Assembly: GCF_016587355.1 (NCBI RefSeq) | Contig: NZ_BNJF01000002.1 | Coordinates: 1,116,001-1,180,000, forward strand | Length of the DNA stretch: 64,000 nt | Reading direction: 5' to 3' | From: Ktedonospora formicarum | Lineage (GTDB): Bacteria; Chloroflexota; Ktedonobacteria; Ktedonobacterales; Ktedonobacteraceae | Shown: in pieces, positions 17,291-26,220 of the stretch | Position numbering within the stretch: the stretch's first letter is position 1 | How the letters are laid out: every line of letters begins with the position of its first letter | Notes under the pieces: model-generated | Seen by the model: the letters and a program-made list of their open reading frames with translations, nothing else | Databases searched by the model: none | Told to the model about the DNA's origin: nothing | Translations under genes and position numbers: made by a program

Positions 17291-18135
17291 GTAGTGTAGT
17301 TCATCAGCCAGCGCATGGTGCGGCGCGGCACGTGAGTACCTTCTTTACCTATCTTTTGCTGGTACTGACCTCGCTGATTTTGCTCTTTCCATTAATTTTC
17401 GCACTCTCTATCGCCTTGCAGGGTGATACAATCTCGCCCAGCTTCATCCCTAATCTGGGGCAACTGGATTTTAGCGTCTTCGGCGCGGTTCTGGTGCAAC
17501 AGCCAGACCTGTTACGCTGGGTGCTCAATTCTTTTGTGGTCTCGATTCTGGTGACGTTGGGGGTAATGATTACATCATCGCTGGCGGCATATGCCTTTGC
17601 TTACCTCAACTTCTGGTTGAAGTCGGTCTTTTTTCTGATAGCCTTGGGAACCATGATGATCCCCTTTGAGGCGACTATCGTACCTAACTTCCTGTTGATC
17701 TCTCATCTAGGTTGGACAGATAGCTATCAAGGTCTGGTGGTGCCTTTCCTGGCTAGTGCCTTTGGTATCTTCCTCTTGCGCCAGTACTTTCTGACGCTGC
17801 CTCCTGAGTTGCGGGAGGCCGCCAAACTGGATGGTTGTGGACACCTGCGCTACTTATGGAGCTTTCTGATTCCGCTGGCTCGCCCAGCTCTCTCGACGCT
17901 GGGTCTCTATACCTTTCTTTCGACCTGGAATCAGTTCTACTGGCCGCTGCTGGTCACGAACGCGTCTCAATGGCGTACGACACAGATTGGTATCACGATC
18001 TTTCATAACAGCGAAGTTCAGGTGCTCAATACGCAGATGGCTGCGACTCTGATTATCCTGATTCCAACTCTGATACCCTTAATTCTTGGCCATCGCCAAC
18101 TCGTTCGTGGGCTGACGGCTGGCATTATTAAATAA
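17287..18135 (+). CDS. ABC importer permease, MalG/UgpE type
   Basis: 282 residues, six membrane helices, EAA loop REAAKLDGCGHLRYLWSFLIPLARP. Forms the channel heterodimer with the preceding permease, with which its start overlaps (ATGA), implying translational coupling. No ATPase gene is present in the operon; such importers often share a MsmX-like ATPase encoded elsewhere. Confidence 0.9.
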   Translation: MSSVVHQPAHGAARHVSTFFTYLLLVLTSLILLFPLIFALSIALQGDTISPSFIPNLGQLDFSVFGAVLVQQPDLLRWVLNSFVVSILVTLGVMITSSLAAYAFAYLNFWLKSVFFLIALGTMMIPFEATIVPNFLLISHLGWTDSYQGLVVPFLASAFGIFLLRQYFLTLPPELREAAKLDGCGHLRYLWSFLIPLARPALSTLGLYTFLSTWNQFYWPLLVTNASQWRTTQIGITIFHNSEVQVLNTQMAATLIILIPTLIPLILGHRQLVRGLTAGIIK

Positions 18136-18168
18136 ATTTTTTCAACCCTATTTGGAGGAACCCTTTTC

Positions 18169-19593
18169 ATGCGGCTACGCAAACTCTATCTACCGTTCTT
18201 GCTCTTGCTTGCCCTGCTTATCGTGGGATGTGGCGGCAGCACAAACAACAGCACTTCGACTACAAACACGGCTGCGACGACACCAGCACCAACCTCGGCC
18301 GTTACTATGGTGCCACAGAAGCCCGGAACCACGAAGATTACCTTCTGGTATGGTCTGGGTGGTGTCAATGGCGATGTTGTTCGTAAGCTTGTGAATAAAT
18401 ATAACGAGAGCCAGAATAAATATTATATTGAGCCTGTCTTCCAGGCTTCATATGATGATACTCTCAGTAAGTTTAATGCCTCATTGAGCGGTAATCAGCT
18501 TCCAAATGTTGTGCAAATCTATGACATTGGTACGCAGCGTATGATCGATACCAAGCAGATCATCCCTGTGCAAGATCTGATTCAGCGCGACAACTTGCAG
18601 AGCCTCGTCGATGACCTGGAGCCTGCCATTCGCAGCTACTACACCATCAATGGTAAGCTCTATTCGATGCCCTTCAACTCCTCAACGATGGTTATGTACT
18701 ACGACAAGAACGCCTTCAAAGAGGCGGGCTTGCCTACCGACCAGAAGCTCTGGACATATGACCAGTTGCTAAGTGCGGCCAAGAAGCTGACAAAGAAAGA
18801 TTCTAGCGGTAAGGTCTCACGCGCGGGCGTCGGCCTCTATGATTATTCCTGGTTCTTTGAGCAAGAGTTGGCTGCGCACAATACTCTGGCCGCTACGCCT
18901 AATAATGGTCGCACACAGCGCGCGGCTAGCTTTGCCTTCAACAACAATATCGGTGTACAGTGGCTGGAGTGGCAGAAGCAACTTCTTGATAGCGGTTCCG
19001 CCAAGTACTTTGGTACCAATGGCGCGCCTGCTACCTCCGCTTTCCTGAATGGTCAGACAGCAGTTACCTTTGAGTCGATTGCCTCGCTGCGCAATATCCT
19101 GAATACCAACGAGAAGACCGGTAACAAGCTTGACGTTGGTGTAGCTTATGTCCCTCGCATCGCTGGTCAGACCGATGGTCGCACTGCCATTGGTGGCGCG
19201 TCGCTCTGGTTGACCAACAAAGGTACGAAGGATCAGCAGGAAGGCGGCTGGGACTTCATTAAGTACACCGCACAGCCTGAGAATCAGGCTTACTGGTCCG
19301 CAAACACAGGTTATATGCCAACTCGCCTCTCCGCTTACAATCAGCAGGAGATGAAGGATACGTTGAATAAGTATCCTCAATTCAAGGTTGGTGTTGATCA
19401 GATTCGCTCTGGCTCGGCCAACTACGACAATGCTGGCTGCGTCGCTGGCAACATGATTTCCGTACGCAACTACATTCAGCAGGCCACAGATGATTACCTT
19501 ACGGGTCACAACAATAGCGCCAAGAGCGCCCTTGACTCGGCGGTTCAGAAGGCCAACGATTCTCTTGATGAGTATAACGCGGCGAATCAGTAG
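18169..19593 (+). CDS. Extracellular solute-binding lipoprotein, UgpB-like
   Basis: 474 residues. Lipoprotein signal LLLLALLIVGCGGSTN with the lipobox Cys, a Ser/Thr/Ala-rich linker of about 45 residues, then a family 1 binding domain starting ITFWYGLGGVNGDVVRKLV. The GLGG-VNG stretch and QIYDIGTQRMIDTKQIIPV are typical of UgpB-like proteins. It delivers the ligand to the two permeases upstream. The order permease-permease-binding protein is reversed compared with most such operons. A strong terminator follows. Confidence 0.92.
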   Translation: MRLRKLYLPFLLLLALLIVGCGGSTNNSTSTTNTAATTPAPTSAVTMVPQKPGTTKITFWYGLGGVNGDVVRKLVNKYNESQNKYYIEPVFQASYDDTLSKFNASLSGNQLPNVVQIYDIGTQRMIDTKQIIPVQDLIQRDNLQSLVDDLEPAIRSYYTINGKLYSMPFNSSTMVMYYDKNAFKEAGLPTDQKLWTYDQLLSAAKKLTKKDSSGKVSRAGVGLYDYSWFFEQELAAHNTLAATPNNGRTQRAASFAFNNNIGVQWLEWQKQLLDSGSAKYFGTNGAPATSAFLNGQTAVTFESIASLRNILNTNEKTGNKLDVGVAYVPRIAGQTDGRTAIGGASLWLTNKGTKDQQEGGWDFIKYTAQPENQAYWSANTGYMPTRLSAYNQQEMKDTLNKYPQFKVGVDQIRSGSANYDNAGCVAGNMISVRNYIQQATDDYLTGHNNSAKSALDSAVQKANDSLDEYNAANQ

Positions 19594-19612
19594 CGGGTAT
19601 ATCCTAGATAAA

Positions 19613-19666
19613 AGTGAGAGCGACTTTGCTGGTGGAATGCTGGCGATGTCGCTCTCACTCTTTTTT
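19613..19666 (+). terminator. Rho-independent terminator of the ABC importer operon
   Basis: 12-bp stem AGTGAGAGCGAC/GTCGCTCTCACT, 23-nt loop, then C and six T. Confidence 0.85.
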
Positions 19667-19835
19667 GCCCCTCAGGTGGCGCGAAGTATCAAATTTACTG
19701 GATGTTGTAGAGATTGGCAAAAAAGGTTACACTTAGTGATCCAGATATATTGATAGGCGTAGATATTCATAACATAGCAAAAGAAGAGATTTGCCTCCTG
19801 GTATAAGCGTAATAGAAAGAGGTTGTGGGCGTAAT

Positions 19836-20438
19836 ATGTCGCGAAGGTCGCGCTTCTGGCTGTATTGCCTGGCTCTACTCTGTGTTTTATCTGGTTGCGC
19901 ATCCTCTTCCTCTATCCGTCAGGTGAGTACACCAGATGTGGCTTCGTTGGGTAGCAAGACACCTACTGTGCCTCGGTCTGGCGCGGATCTGAATATCGCG
20001 ACGGCCCGCCTTCAGATTCCGCGTATCGGGGTGGATGCGCCTATCGAGCCGGTTGGTTTTGCTGGCTCAAACCTGGATGTGCCACGCCGTAACCGGTGGA
20101 CCGGCGTGGGATGGTTCAATCGAGGACCACTCCCGGGACAGCGGGGAAGCGCGGTCATCGATGGGCATCTTGATAGACCTGGTGGCGTTCCGGCGGTCTT
20201 CTGGAACTTGCACCAGTTGCGGGTTGGAGATAGCGTGATGGTTTCCGACAACGAGGGACATCGCCTGCGTTTCCATGTTATTAAGGTAGATCAATATAGC
20301 CCTCAACGTGCTCCGTTGCAAGCAATTTTCGCGGATACCAGTGGCAAATTCCTTAATCTTATCACTTGTGAAGGAAGCTGGGATTCTGTAGCGCAGCAAA
20401 CTATCCTGCGGCGTGTTGTGTATACCAGTTTGGATTAG
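19836..20438 (+). CDS. Sortase (class F-like) with a lipoprotein signal
   Basis: 200 residues. The N-terminus WLYCLALLCVLSGCASSSS is a lipoprotein signal rather than the usual membrane anchor. The sortase barrel starts at ARLQIPRIGVDAPIEPVGF. The catalytic His is in VIDGHLDRP, the Cys in LITCEG (the TLxTC-type motif) and the Arg in LRRVVY, so the triad is complete. Sortases cut LPXTG-like signals and transfer surface proteins to an amine. A protein with an LPGTG tail lies 2 kb downstream at 22416. ATG 19836 is taken because the signal peptide follows it; its ribosome site is weak. Confidence 0.85.
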   Translation: MSRRSRFWLYCLALLCVLSGCASSSSIRQVSTPDVASLGSKTPTVPRSGADLNIATARLQIPRIGVDAPIEPVGFAGSNLDVPRRNRWTGVGWFNRGPLPGQRGSAVIDGHLDRPGGVPAVFWNLHQLRVGDSVMVSDNEGHRLRFHVIKVDQYSPQRAPLQAIFADTSGKFLNLITCEGSWDSVAQQTILRRVVYTSLD

Positions 20439-20465
20439 CCCTGGTTCTGAGCGCTTCGCCTGCCC

Positions 20466-21881
20466 CTAATGGCTTGGGCCAGGTGAGACGCTCCAAATTC
20501 CATATTCCCCCATACATTGCCCACCCTCGTCGATCTGGCAGTACGAGCCTACAAGATTACCATCCTGGCGCAGGGAACCCTGAAAGAAAAGAGGATGGTC
20601 TGCGCGCGGAATGGTGACTGTGAGGAGGATGTGCCGTGAGATGTCGAGCGCGCCAGTGAATGAGCCTTTCTCCTGCTCCTTGAGGACTATGCCCTTAATC
20701 TCTCCACCTTGCTGTTGGATGGCCGTCATCTGTAGGCTACCTGTCTTGTTTGTTTGCAGATTGGAAATGGTGCCATCATATGTTGGAGCGAGTTGGGGAT
20801 AGAGTGATACCTGGGTAGCGGTTGGTATGGAGTGTTGTGGTGTCGTAGGTGTCGCACCCATTTTGGCGGCGGAATGCCCATTGTACTGAAAATATATCCC
20901 GCTCCCCACTGCCACAAGCGCGACTAGCAGTAAGATGCTAAACATGGCTACGTTTCGCCCCAGGCTGGAAAGTTGTCGCTGGCGGTTTATCTTTGCGAAT
21001 GTTGGGACTAGCACAACGGATGGAGTACGCGATCCCCCAAGGGCTGCCTTCTGTAGGGCTTGCCAGAATTGCTCAATGGAATCATAGCGTTGTGTCCCAT
21101 CCAGCTCAAGCGCGCGGTGTATAACCTGAGCTACCTGTGGGGAGAGGGATGGAACGAGTTCTATAAGTGGCTGCAAGGGATCGGCTTTTTTGGTTGCGAG
21201 TTGGGTAACGCGTTGAAAGGCATCGATGGGAACAGTGCCAGAGAGGAGAGTGTAGCAGGTTGCAGCCAGTCCATAGATATCAGTTCGTCGATCTGATCCC
21301 TCCGTACTATACTGCTCAGGTGCGCCGTAACCAGGCGTGCAGCGGCGAATAGCGGTAGTTGTGGCGTCGGGATGATAGGCTTTGGCGATCCCAAAATCAA
21401 CGAGTACTGCCGTCTTTCCCTGTTTAGGGACAATTATATTGGCAGGTTTGATATCCCGATGAATGATAGGGGTTGTCCGCGTGTGGAGGTAGGTCAGCGC
21501 GTCAGCGACGGGAGTAAGCATTGTGAGCGTCTCACGCAGAGGAAAGTTCCGGTTGGTTTGCTGTTTACGTAGTACTTCCAGATTAGGGCCATCAATATAT
21601 TCCATGAGCATATATGAACGCTCGCCCTCTTCGAATTGCTTGTAGACAGAAGGGAGCGCCGGGTGGTCGAGCCTCATAAGGAGCTCGGCCTCGAATTTAA
21701 AGCGTGCTTGCTCTGCTGGTTCCTGGTCGAGCAGTTCTTTGAGCGCGAAGTGTTGCCGCTCGCCCTCACGGTCTTTAACGAGGTAGACGGTGCTGAATCC
21801 ACCTCGTCCAAGAACTTCCTCGACGTCATAGCGTTCCTTAAAGATCTTCGGGTGGAGTCTTACAACCCTGTACTCATCCAT
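20466..21881 (-). CDS. Transmembrane Ser/Thr protein kinase (PknB-like)
   Basis: 471 residues. The kinase domain (about 18-280) is complete: Gly loop LGRGGFSTVYLVK, ATP Lys in FALKEL, catalytic HRDIKPANI, DFG in LVDFGIAKAY and APEQYS. Then a juxtamembrane stretch, one membrane helix at about 312-332 (VAMFSILLLVALVAVGSGIYF) and an outer domain of about 135 residues with Cys pairs near the end (SYCQIDEGGQC). The outer domain has no PASTA repeats. It should sense an outside cue and phosphorylate cytosolic targets. It converges with the sortase gene. Confidence 0.92.
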   Translation of the reverse strand: MDEYRVVRLHPKIFKERYDVEEVLGRGGFSTVYLVKDREGERQHFALKELLDQEPAEQARFKFEAELLMRLDHPALPSVYKQFEEGERSYMLMEYIDGPNLEVLRKQQTNRNFPLRETLTMLTPVADALTYLHTRTTPIIHRDIKPANIIVPKQGKTAVLVDFGIAKAYHPDATTTAIRRCTPGYGAPEQYSTEGSDRRTDIYGLAATCYTLLSGTVPIDAFQRVTQLATKKADPLQPLIELVPSLSPQVAQVIHRALELDGTQRYDSIEQFWQALQKAALGGSRTPSVVLVPTFAKINRQRQLSSLGRNVAMFSILLLVALVAVGSGIYFQYNGHSAAKMGATPTTPQHSIPTATQVSLYPQLAPTYDGTISNLQTNKTGSLQMTAIQQQGGEIKGIVLKEQEKGSFTGALDISRHILLTVTIPRADHPLFFQGSLRQDGNLVGSYCQIDEGGQCMGEYGIWSVSPGPSH

Positions 21882-22415
21882 AAGTATTCCCTCTTTATGT
21901 GGCGCTTACTCCCTGGCACCGTAATTTAGTAGATAACTAAGACCGTTGATAGAGCCAGCCCGCGTCTTGCTTGCGTATCTTGACACAAACAATACTACCA
22001 TAACCATTATAATGCGTCGTGAGCTGCGAATGCGCGTGGAAAATGCATCCCCAGCCAATGATGCTCCGCGAAGGTGCATCGTGAATATAGAATCCCTGAA
22101 TCTAACTGCTAAAAGAGGAATACAGTCTCCTGAGACTGCTTGAATATAGACGAGTATTTGATGCTACAGAGCAAAATTGGCAATGTTGGAAGAATTGTCT
22201 GCCAAAAGAGATCCAGAAATGTTTATATTGCGTATCAATGTGTGTGACCTGTCTTCAGGTTTTCGTGAACGCTGCCGGGGAATGCACACTGGCTTGTATT
22301 GATGGTTGTTCGTCAGGAACAAAGCCGGAGAAGGTGGCGTTTGCGAAAGCCATGACTCATTTATCTGGTGCCAGGGGAAGCGCTATAGCATAATGAGGAG
22401 AAAAATCTAACTCTT
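21882..22415. promoter_or_regulatory. Intergenic region with a possible ECF-sigma promoter
   Basis: 534 bp between divergent genes. At 22316-22341 GGAAC, 17 nt, CGTT resembles ECF-sigma promoters (GGAAC-N16/17-CGT) and would start transcription about 70 bp before the DUF4397 gene. TTGACA and TATAAT near 21980-22010 are 22 nt apart, too far for one promoter. No coding sequence is evident. Confidence 0.35.
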
Positions 22416-23261
22416 ATGAGAATGCTACCGATCCTTCTAATGACTTTGCGAACGGGAGTTGTGCTATTCTGCGTTATGGCAATCATGTTTGCCAGCGCGC
22501 CAATGGCGCGGGCGGCAACCCAACCAACAGCTATGGTTCGCGTTGTTCATGCCTCTCCTGATGTGGGAATTGTGGATGTCTTCGTTGATGGCAAGGAGTT
22601 ATTGCGTAGTTTCCAGTTCGCGACAGTCACTGAGTATTTGCCGCTTCCAGCAGGAACACATAGTGTTGAACTCGCTCTGCTGGGTAAGGGCGTGGGCGCC
22701 TCGATAGTCACCGAGAACATCGAGGTCAAGGATGGAGCAGCCTATACCATCGTGGGGCTTGGAACAAAAAGCTCTGGCTTCTCATTTACCGTCTTTCAGG
22801 ACGACAATACCGCGCCTAAGACCGGGTCCAAGGTTCGTGCCTATCATCTGGCACCGGGGACTGGCTCAGCTCAGGTGAAGGTGAGCAGGAGCTCGACTAC
22901 CATTTCGGGGTTGAACTATAAGCAAGCCAGTAATTATATTACTGTGGGAGCAGGGGAGAGGACCTTTACCCTGTACGCAGGCCCAAAAAATGTCGAGCTT
23001 CCGCTTACAATAACGCTCAAGGACTGGAATGTAGCCAGTATCTTTGCCATTGGCGAGCAAGAGGGAACGCCCAAACTCCAGCTCATTAGCGCGCAAGTCA
23101 TGGGTATCCCTGGCCTGCCCGGCACAGGCAGCGATCCATCAGCATTGGTATCAGCGCCATCCTTTCCTTCGTGGCAATGGCTAAGCCTTTCCCTTCTGGT
23201 CGCGTGTGTGCTCATCTATTTCCTGGGCAGGCTTGTCAGGCATCGCTCTCAAAGCTTCTGA
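22416..23261 (+). CDS. Surface protein with two DUF4397 domains and an LPGTG sorting signal
   Basis: 281 residues. A Sec signal peptide (VVLFCVMAIMFASAPMARAA) precedes two DUF4397-like beta domains: about 38-130 (VRVVHASPDVGIVDVFVDG) and about 137-225 (VRAYHLAPGTGSAQVKVS). The end has the cell-wall sorting order: LPGTG, a short spacer, the hydrophobic helix WLSLSLLVACVLIYFLG and the basic tail RLVRHR. It should be cleaved at LPGTG and attached by a sortase, plausibly the one at 19836. DUF4397 has no known activity; the protein may be a wall or exopolymer component. GAGGAG lies 15-20 bases before the ATG. Confidence 0.85.
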   Translation: MRMLPILLMTLRTGVVLFCVMAIMFASAPMARAATQPTAMVRVVHASPDVGIVDVFVDGKELLRSFQFATVTEYLPLPAGTHSVELALLGKGVGASIVTENIEVKDGAAYTIVGLGTKSSGFSFTVFQDDNTAPKTGSKVRAYHLAPGTGSAQVKVSRSSTTISGLNYKQASNYITVGAGERTFTLYAGPKNVELPLTITLKDWNVASIFAIGEQEGTPKLQLISAQVMGIPGLPGTGSDPSALVSAPSFPSWQWLSLSLLVACVLIYFLGRLVRHRSQSF

Positions 23262-23506
23262 ACCGGTCAGGCTAATCATTGAGCATTTGCAGAGACCACC
23301 GATTTAAAAGGGTCAGAGGACGTGCTTATCTATAGAAAGATGTATGTCTAGTTTGAAAGCGCCTGTCTTGAATTTGAGAAGAGAGAAACAGTTCACCGCA
23401 CATTGAGTCCTGGTGATTTGTTTCTCTCTGGCGCGATTCCTGGCTTTCATTAAAGATGGATGTTATGGGATACATAGCCGTGGCGCAAGAAGGGAAGCAA
23501 TACGGG

Positions 23507-24349
23507 ATGAACTGCCAGGAATTCGATGAGCTATCAGGAGCATACGCGCTGGGTGCGTTACCTCCAGAAGAGAGGCAGCTGGCAGAGGAGCACCTGGCTG
23601 ATTGTCCTGCCTGTCGTAAACTCGCCCAAGAACTACAGGCTGTCACTCATCTGTTGCCCCTCTCAGTCAGGCCAGTTGAGCATTCGCCTTTACAGAAGGA
23701 AGTGCTCTTTGCCAGGATACGGGCGAGCGAGGCCGCTCATCACATACTCCCATCCTCGGACAGCGCCTCATCTCGTCCACGTTCTACCAATTTTTTGGCT
23801 ACCTGGAGCGCCCGTACCCTGGCGAGCTTTGCTGCTCTATTGTTAATTTCGTTGGGTGTCATGGCTGCCTGGAACATTTCTTTGCAGCACCAGATTACAA
23901 CTCCCTCCTCAATAACCTTTACTGTGTATGCACTAAGTGGGTCGGAAGAGCGATCAGAGATTTGTGGCGAATTGATTACAATGCCACAACAGGACGAGAC
24001 GATGCTGGTGATGCATCGCCTGCCTCACCTCCAGGGAACTAATCTCTACCAGGGGTGGTTCCTGCGAGACAATAAGCCAAGTAGTATCGGTGTTCTGAGC
24101 ATCCGGCAGGATGTAGCCACATTACGCATTAAGGGCGACATTCGCGGGTACGACGCAGTTGCCATTAGTCTTGAGCCGGGTCCGCAGGCTAGCCCCCATA
24201 CTCCCCAGGGACGGGTTATCGCGCTTGGATTACTTAAGCGAGGGTGCGCGTTTAGATCAAGCATTCTCTATATGTCAGCGCTGATTGATATTGCTGCCCA
24301 TCGAGAACGAGAGCGGATGATGAGGGGGGGATTGCATGCGATTCTTTAA
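23507..24349 (+). CDS. Membrane anti-sigma factor (zinc-finger + RskA type)
   Basis: 280 residues. N-terminal ZAS-type motif with His and CPAC (LAEEHLADCPACRKL), which binds the sigma factor; membrane helix at about 107-129 (LASFAALLLISLGVMAAW); outer RskA domain with the YQGWFL and ISLEPG strands. A tail of about 39 residues after the usual end (LLKRGCAFRSS onward) is unusual and contains the overlap with the sigma gene. Start 23507 (MNCQEFDEL) is the standard family start. Encoded upstream of its sigma factor with a 14-base overlap, so the two are translationally coupled. Confidence 0.88.
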   Translation: MNCQEFDELSGAYALGALPPEERQLAEEHLADCPACRKLAQELQAVTHLLPLSVRPVEHSPLQKEVLFARIRASEAAHHILPSSDSASSRPRSTNFLATWSARTLASFAALLLISLGVMAAWNISLQHQITTPSSITFTVYALSGSEERSEICGELITMPQQDETMLVMHRLPHLQGTNLYQGWFLRDNKPSSIGVLSIRQDVATLRIKGDIRGYDAVAISLEPGPQASPHTPQGRVIALGLLKRGCAFRSSILYMSALIDIAAHRERERMMRGGLHAIL

Positions 24350-24971
24350 GCAAAGAAGGGCCGTGACATCAGAGGCTAGCCTCTCACCTCAAATGATGAA
24401 TGATCTGAGTGATGAGGGATTAATAAGCGCGACGGCCAATGGAAGCATTGTGGCTCTGGAGGCCATCTATGACCGTTATCACCAGTTGCTCTATTCACTT
24501 GCGTACCGTATGGTGGCGGACCATCAGCTTGCTGAGGACATGCTTCAGGAGGCTTTTGTTGCGGTCTGGCAGCACGCGATTACTTATGCGCCAAAGGCTG
24601 GCTCAGTCAAGACATGGCTTTGCTCTATCATCCACCATCGTGCCATTGACTATATCCGCAAAGCCAATCGTCGCTCGGCTCTTAATTCCACAACTCTCGA
24701 TGCGATAGAGCAGGAAGCGCAAATCGCCAGTCCTGATGCCTGGGATGGGGCGTGGCGACATATTCAGGGAGAGCAAGTACGAGATGCTTTGACACGACTC
24801 CCCAAAGAGCAACGCCTGGTGATTGAGATGGCTTATTTTGGGGGATGGACCCATACAGAAATCGCGGAGGGCTGTCAGGTGCCACTGGGAACAGTCAAAG
24901 CGCGTATGCGCCTGGGTTTGCACCACCTGCGCCGTCTCCTCGCGGATAAGGGAATGGATGACTTTTCATAA
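24336..24971 (+). CDS. ECF-type RNA polymerase sigma factor (SigK/RpoE-like)
   Basis: 211 residues. Region 2: LEAIYDRYHQLLYSLAYRM...AEDMLQEAFVAVWQ (the -10 element reader). Region 4: LPKEQRLVIEMAYFGGWTHTEIAEGCQVPLGTVKARMRLGL (the -35 reader). GGGGGGG lies six bases before ATG. Held inactive at the membrane by the anti-sigma encoded just upstream. The DUF4397 gene in front has a GGAAC-N17-CGTT sequence that could be its target. Confidence 0.93.
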   Translation: MRFFKQRRAVTSEASLSPQMMNDLSDEGLISATANGSIVALEAIYDRYHQLLYSLAYRMVADHQLAEDMLQEAFVAVWQHAITYAPKAGSVKTWLCSIIHHRAIDYIRKANRRSALNSTTLDAIEQEAQIASPDAWDGAWRHIQGEQVRDALTRLPKEQRLVIEMAYFGGWTHTEIAEGCQVPLGTVKARMRLGLHHLRRLLADKGMDDFS

Positions 24972-25005
24972 CGAAATAAAATCCGTCAAGAAGCCTTAGG
25001 AAGGA

Positions 25006-25042
25006 CAATACTCGCCAGTACATTACGCACTGGCGAGTATTG
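25006..25042. terminator. Bidirectional hairpin between convergent genes
   Basis: Perfect 14-bp stem CAATACTCGCCAGT/ACTGGCGAGTATTG with a 9-nt loop between the sigma gene and lysE. Confidence 0.65.
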
Positions 25043-25113
25043 TATCGCCTCTCTCGTGTCCGCCTGGAATTGCTGGAATAGTGTTGTTCCAGGACGGACG
25101 ATGCAGGGATTAC

Positions 25114-25725
25114 TCACACTTTGAAGAGGATGAGCAGGCCAAAGAGGACAATACCGCCGCCTGAAAGGCGATTGATCCAGAGCAGCCAGGTAGTGGTCAG
25201 GCGCTCACGTAACAAACTGACGCCACTGACAAGCACTAACCACCAGCAGAGTGAACCGAGAAAGATACTGAGCGTGACACCAAGCGCGGGCACAGTCCCA
25301 GAGGTGTTTCCCAGACCGACGCTGGCGAAGATGAGCGCGAAGGAAATGATGGTCATAGGATTGGTGAGTGTGAGTACCAGTGTAGTGCCATAGGCATGGG
25401 GCAAATCACGTACCGTAACGGTGCGTGCAGCCTTCTGAGCGGGTGGAGTGAGCGCCGTCCTACAGCCCAGGTAGATCAGGAAGATTCCACCTACGAGGTG
25501 TACCCACCAGTTCTGACTGATGAGCACGTTTGAGATGGCGGTAAGCCCGAAGGCCGAGACACTGGCATAAAGACCATCTGCGCTGGCGATACCTAGCCCG
25601 GAGATCAGACCATAGAGGTAGCCGCGTGTGAGCGTTCTCTGAATACAGAGCAAGCTCATTGGACCGACGGCGGCGGCAATCGATATACCGATGATGAAGG
25701 TGCGGAAGAAAAGCTCAACGTTCAT
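25114..25725 (-). CDS. LysE/RhtB family amino-acid exporter
   Basis: 203 residues, six membrane helices, with the LysE signature GPMSLLCIQRTLTRGYLYGLISGLGIASADGLYA near the N-terminus and a second conserved stretch LTNPMTIISFALIFA. It exports amino acids or analogues by proton exchange. Start 25725 (MNVELFF) has AAAGGA upstream. A terminator-like hairpin with an alternative pairing arm lies 40-170 bp in front, suggesting leader control. The exact substrate is not readable. Confidence 0.9.
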   Translation of the reverse strand: MNVELFFRTFIIGISIAAAVGPMSLLCIQRTLTRGYLYGLISGLGIASADGLYASVSAFGLTAISNVLISQNWWVHLVGGIFLIYLGCRTALTPPAQKAARTVTVRDLPHAYGTTLVLTLTNPMTIISFALIFASVGLGNTSGTVPALGVTLSIFLGSLCWWLVLVSGVSLLRERLTTTWLLWINRLSGGGIVLFGLLILFKV

Positions 25726-25765
25726 ATCCTGGTTTCCTTTCAGGTGGTTGCGAGGAAAAGAGCAT

Positions 25766-25886
25766 ACAAAAACGCCAGGCCCTTGTTCAAAGGTCTGGCG
25801 TTCGTTCTTACCTGCTCTTGCCCGCGCGGGCCATGTGTTTGCTACGGCGTGTAGAGTATCGGCGACATGCTTAAAGAACCAGACCT
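25766..25886 (-). promoter_or_regulatory. Attenuator-like leader of the LysE exporter gene
   Basis: On the minus strand a hairpin (25771-25802: AACGCCAG...CTGGCGTT with inner CCTT/AAGG) is followed by five T, 40 bases before the start codon. An upstream segment, AGGTCTGG (complement of 25879-25886), can pair with CCAGACCT (complement of 25791-25798) in the 5' arm of that hairpin and would prevent it forming. A short GTG-initiated frame runs through the leader. No known riboswitch class is recognised. Confidence 0.45.
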
Positions 25887-25896
25887 GAGATGGCAC

Positions 25897-26220
25897 TGGC
25901 TCTGCTGCTGGCTATATAAGTTGGCTCTAAGATTCCGGTAGCCGGGCATGTCGTTCCTCAATTAAGATATGTTACATTATTGTGCTTGAGTATAGCATAA
26001 GTCATATCTGAACGTAAAGTCTTCTATAAGATGCTCATGAAAAATAAACTTTCCTATGAGTGCTACGATGATTGCCTGGTTCCTTCTCAGTATTTTATAT
26101 TGATTTATGCTATTCTAAATGTAGAAACCTGTACAATATCAGAATTATAGGGTATACTTGAATTGTACATATTATAGAGTATAAGCGGGGAGATGTGATG
26201 AGGTTGTAGGGAGGTTAACA
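25897..26220. other. AT-rich intergenic region with a direct repeat
   Basis: 324 bp without a gene. ATTATAGGGTATA (26144-26156) is repeated as ATTATAGAGTATA (26171-26183), 27 bp apart. The second copy supplies a possible -10 (TATAAG) with TTGAAT 16 bp upstream, serving the CHAP gene. Confidence 0.35.

Noticed and set aside
18817..19509. A 230-codon minus-strand frame
   Set aside because: Antisense to the UgpB-like gene; its composition follows from the opposite strand.
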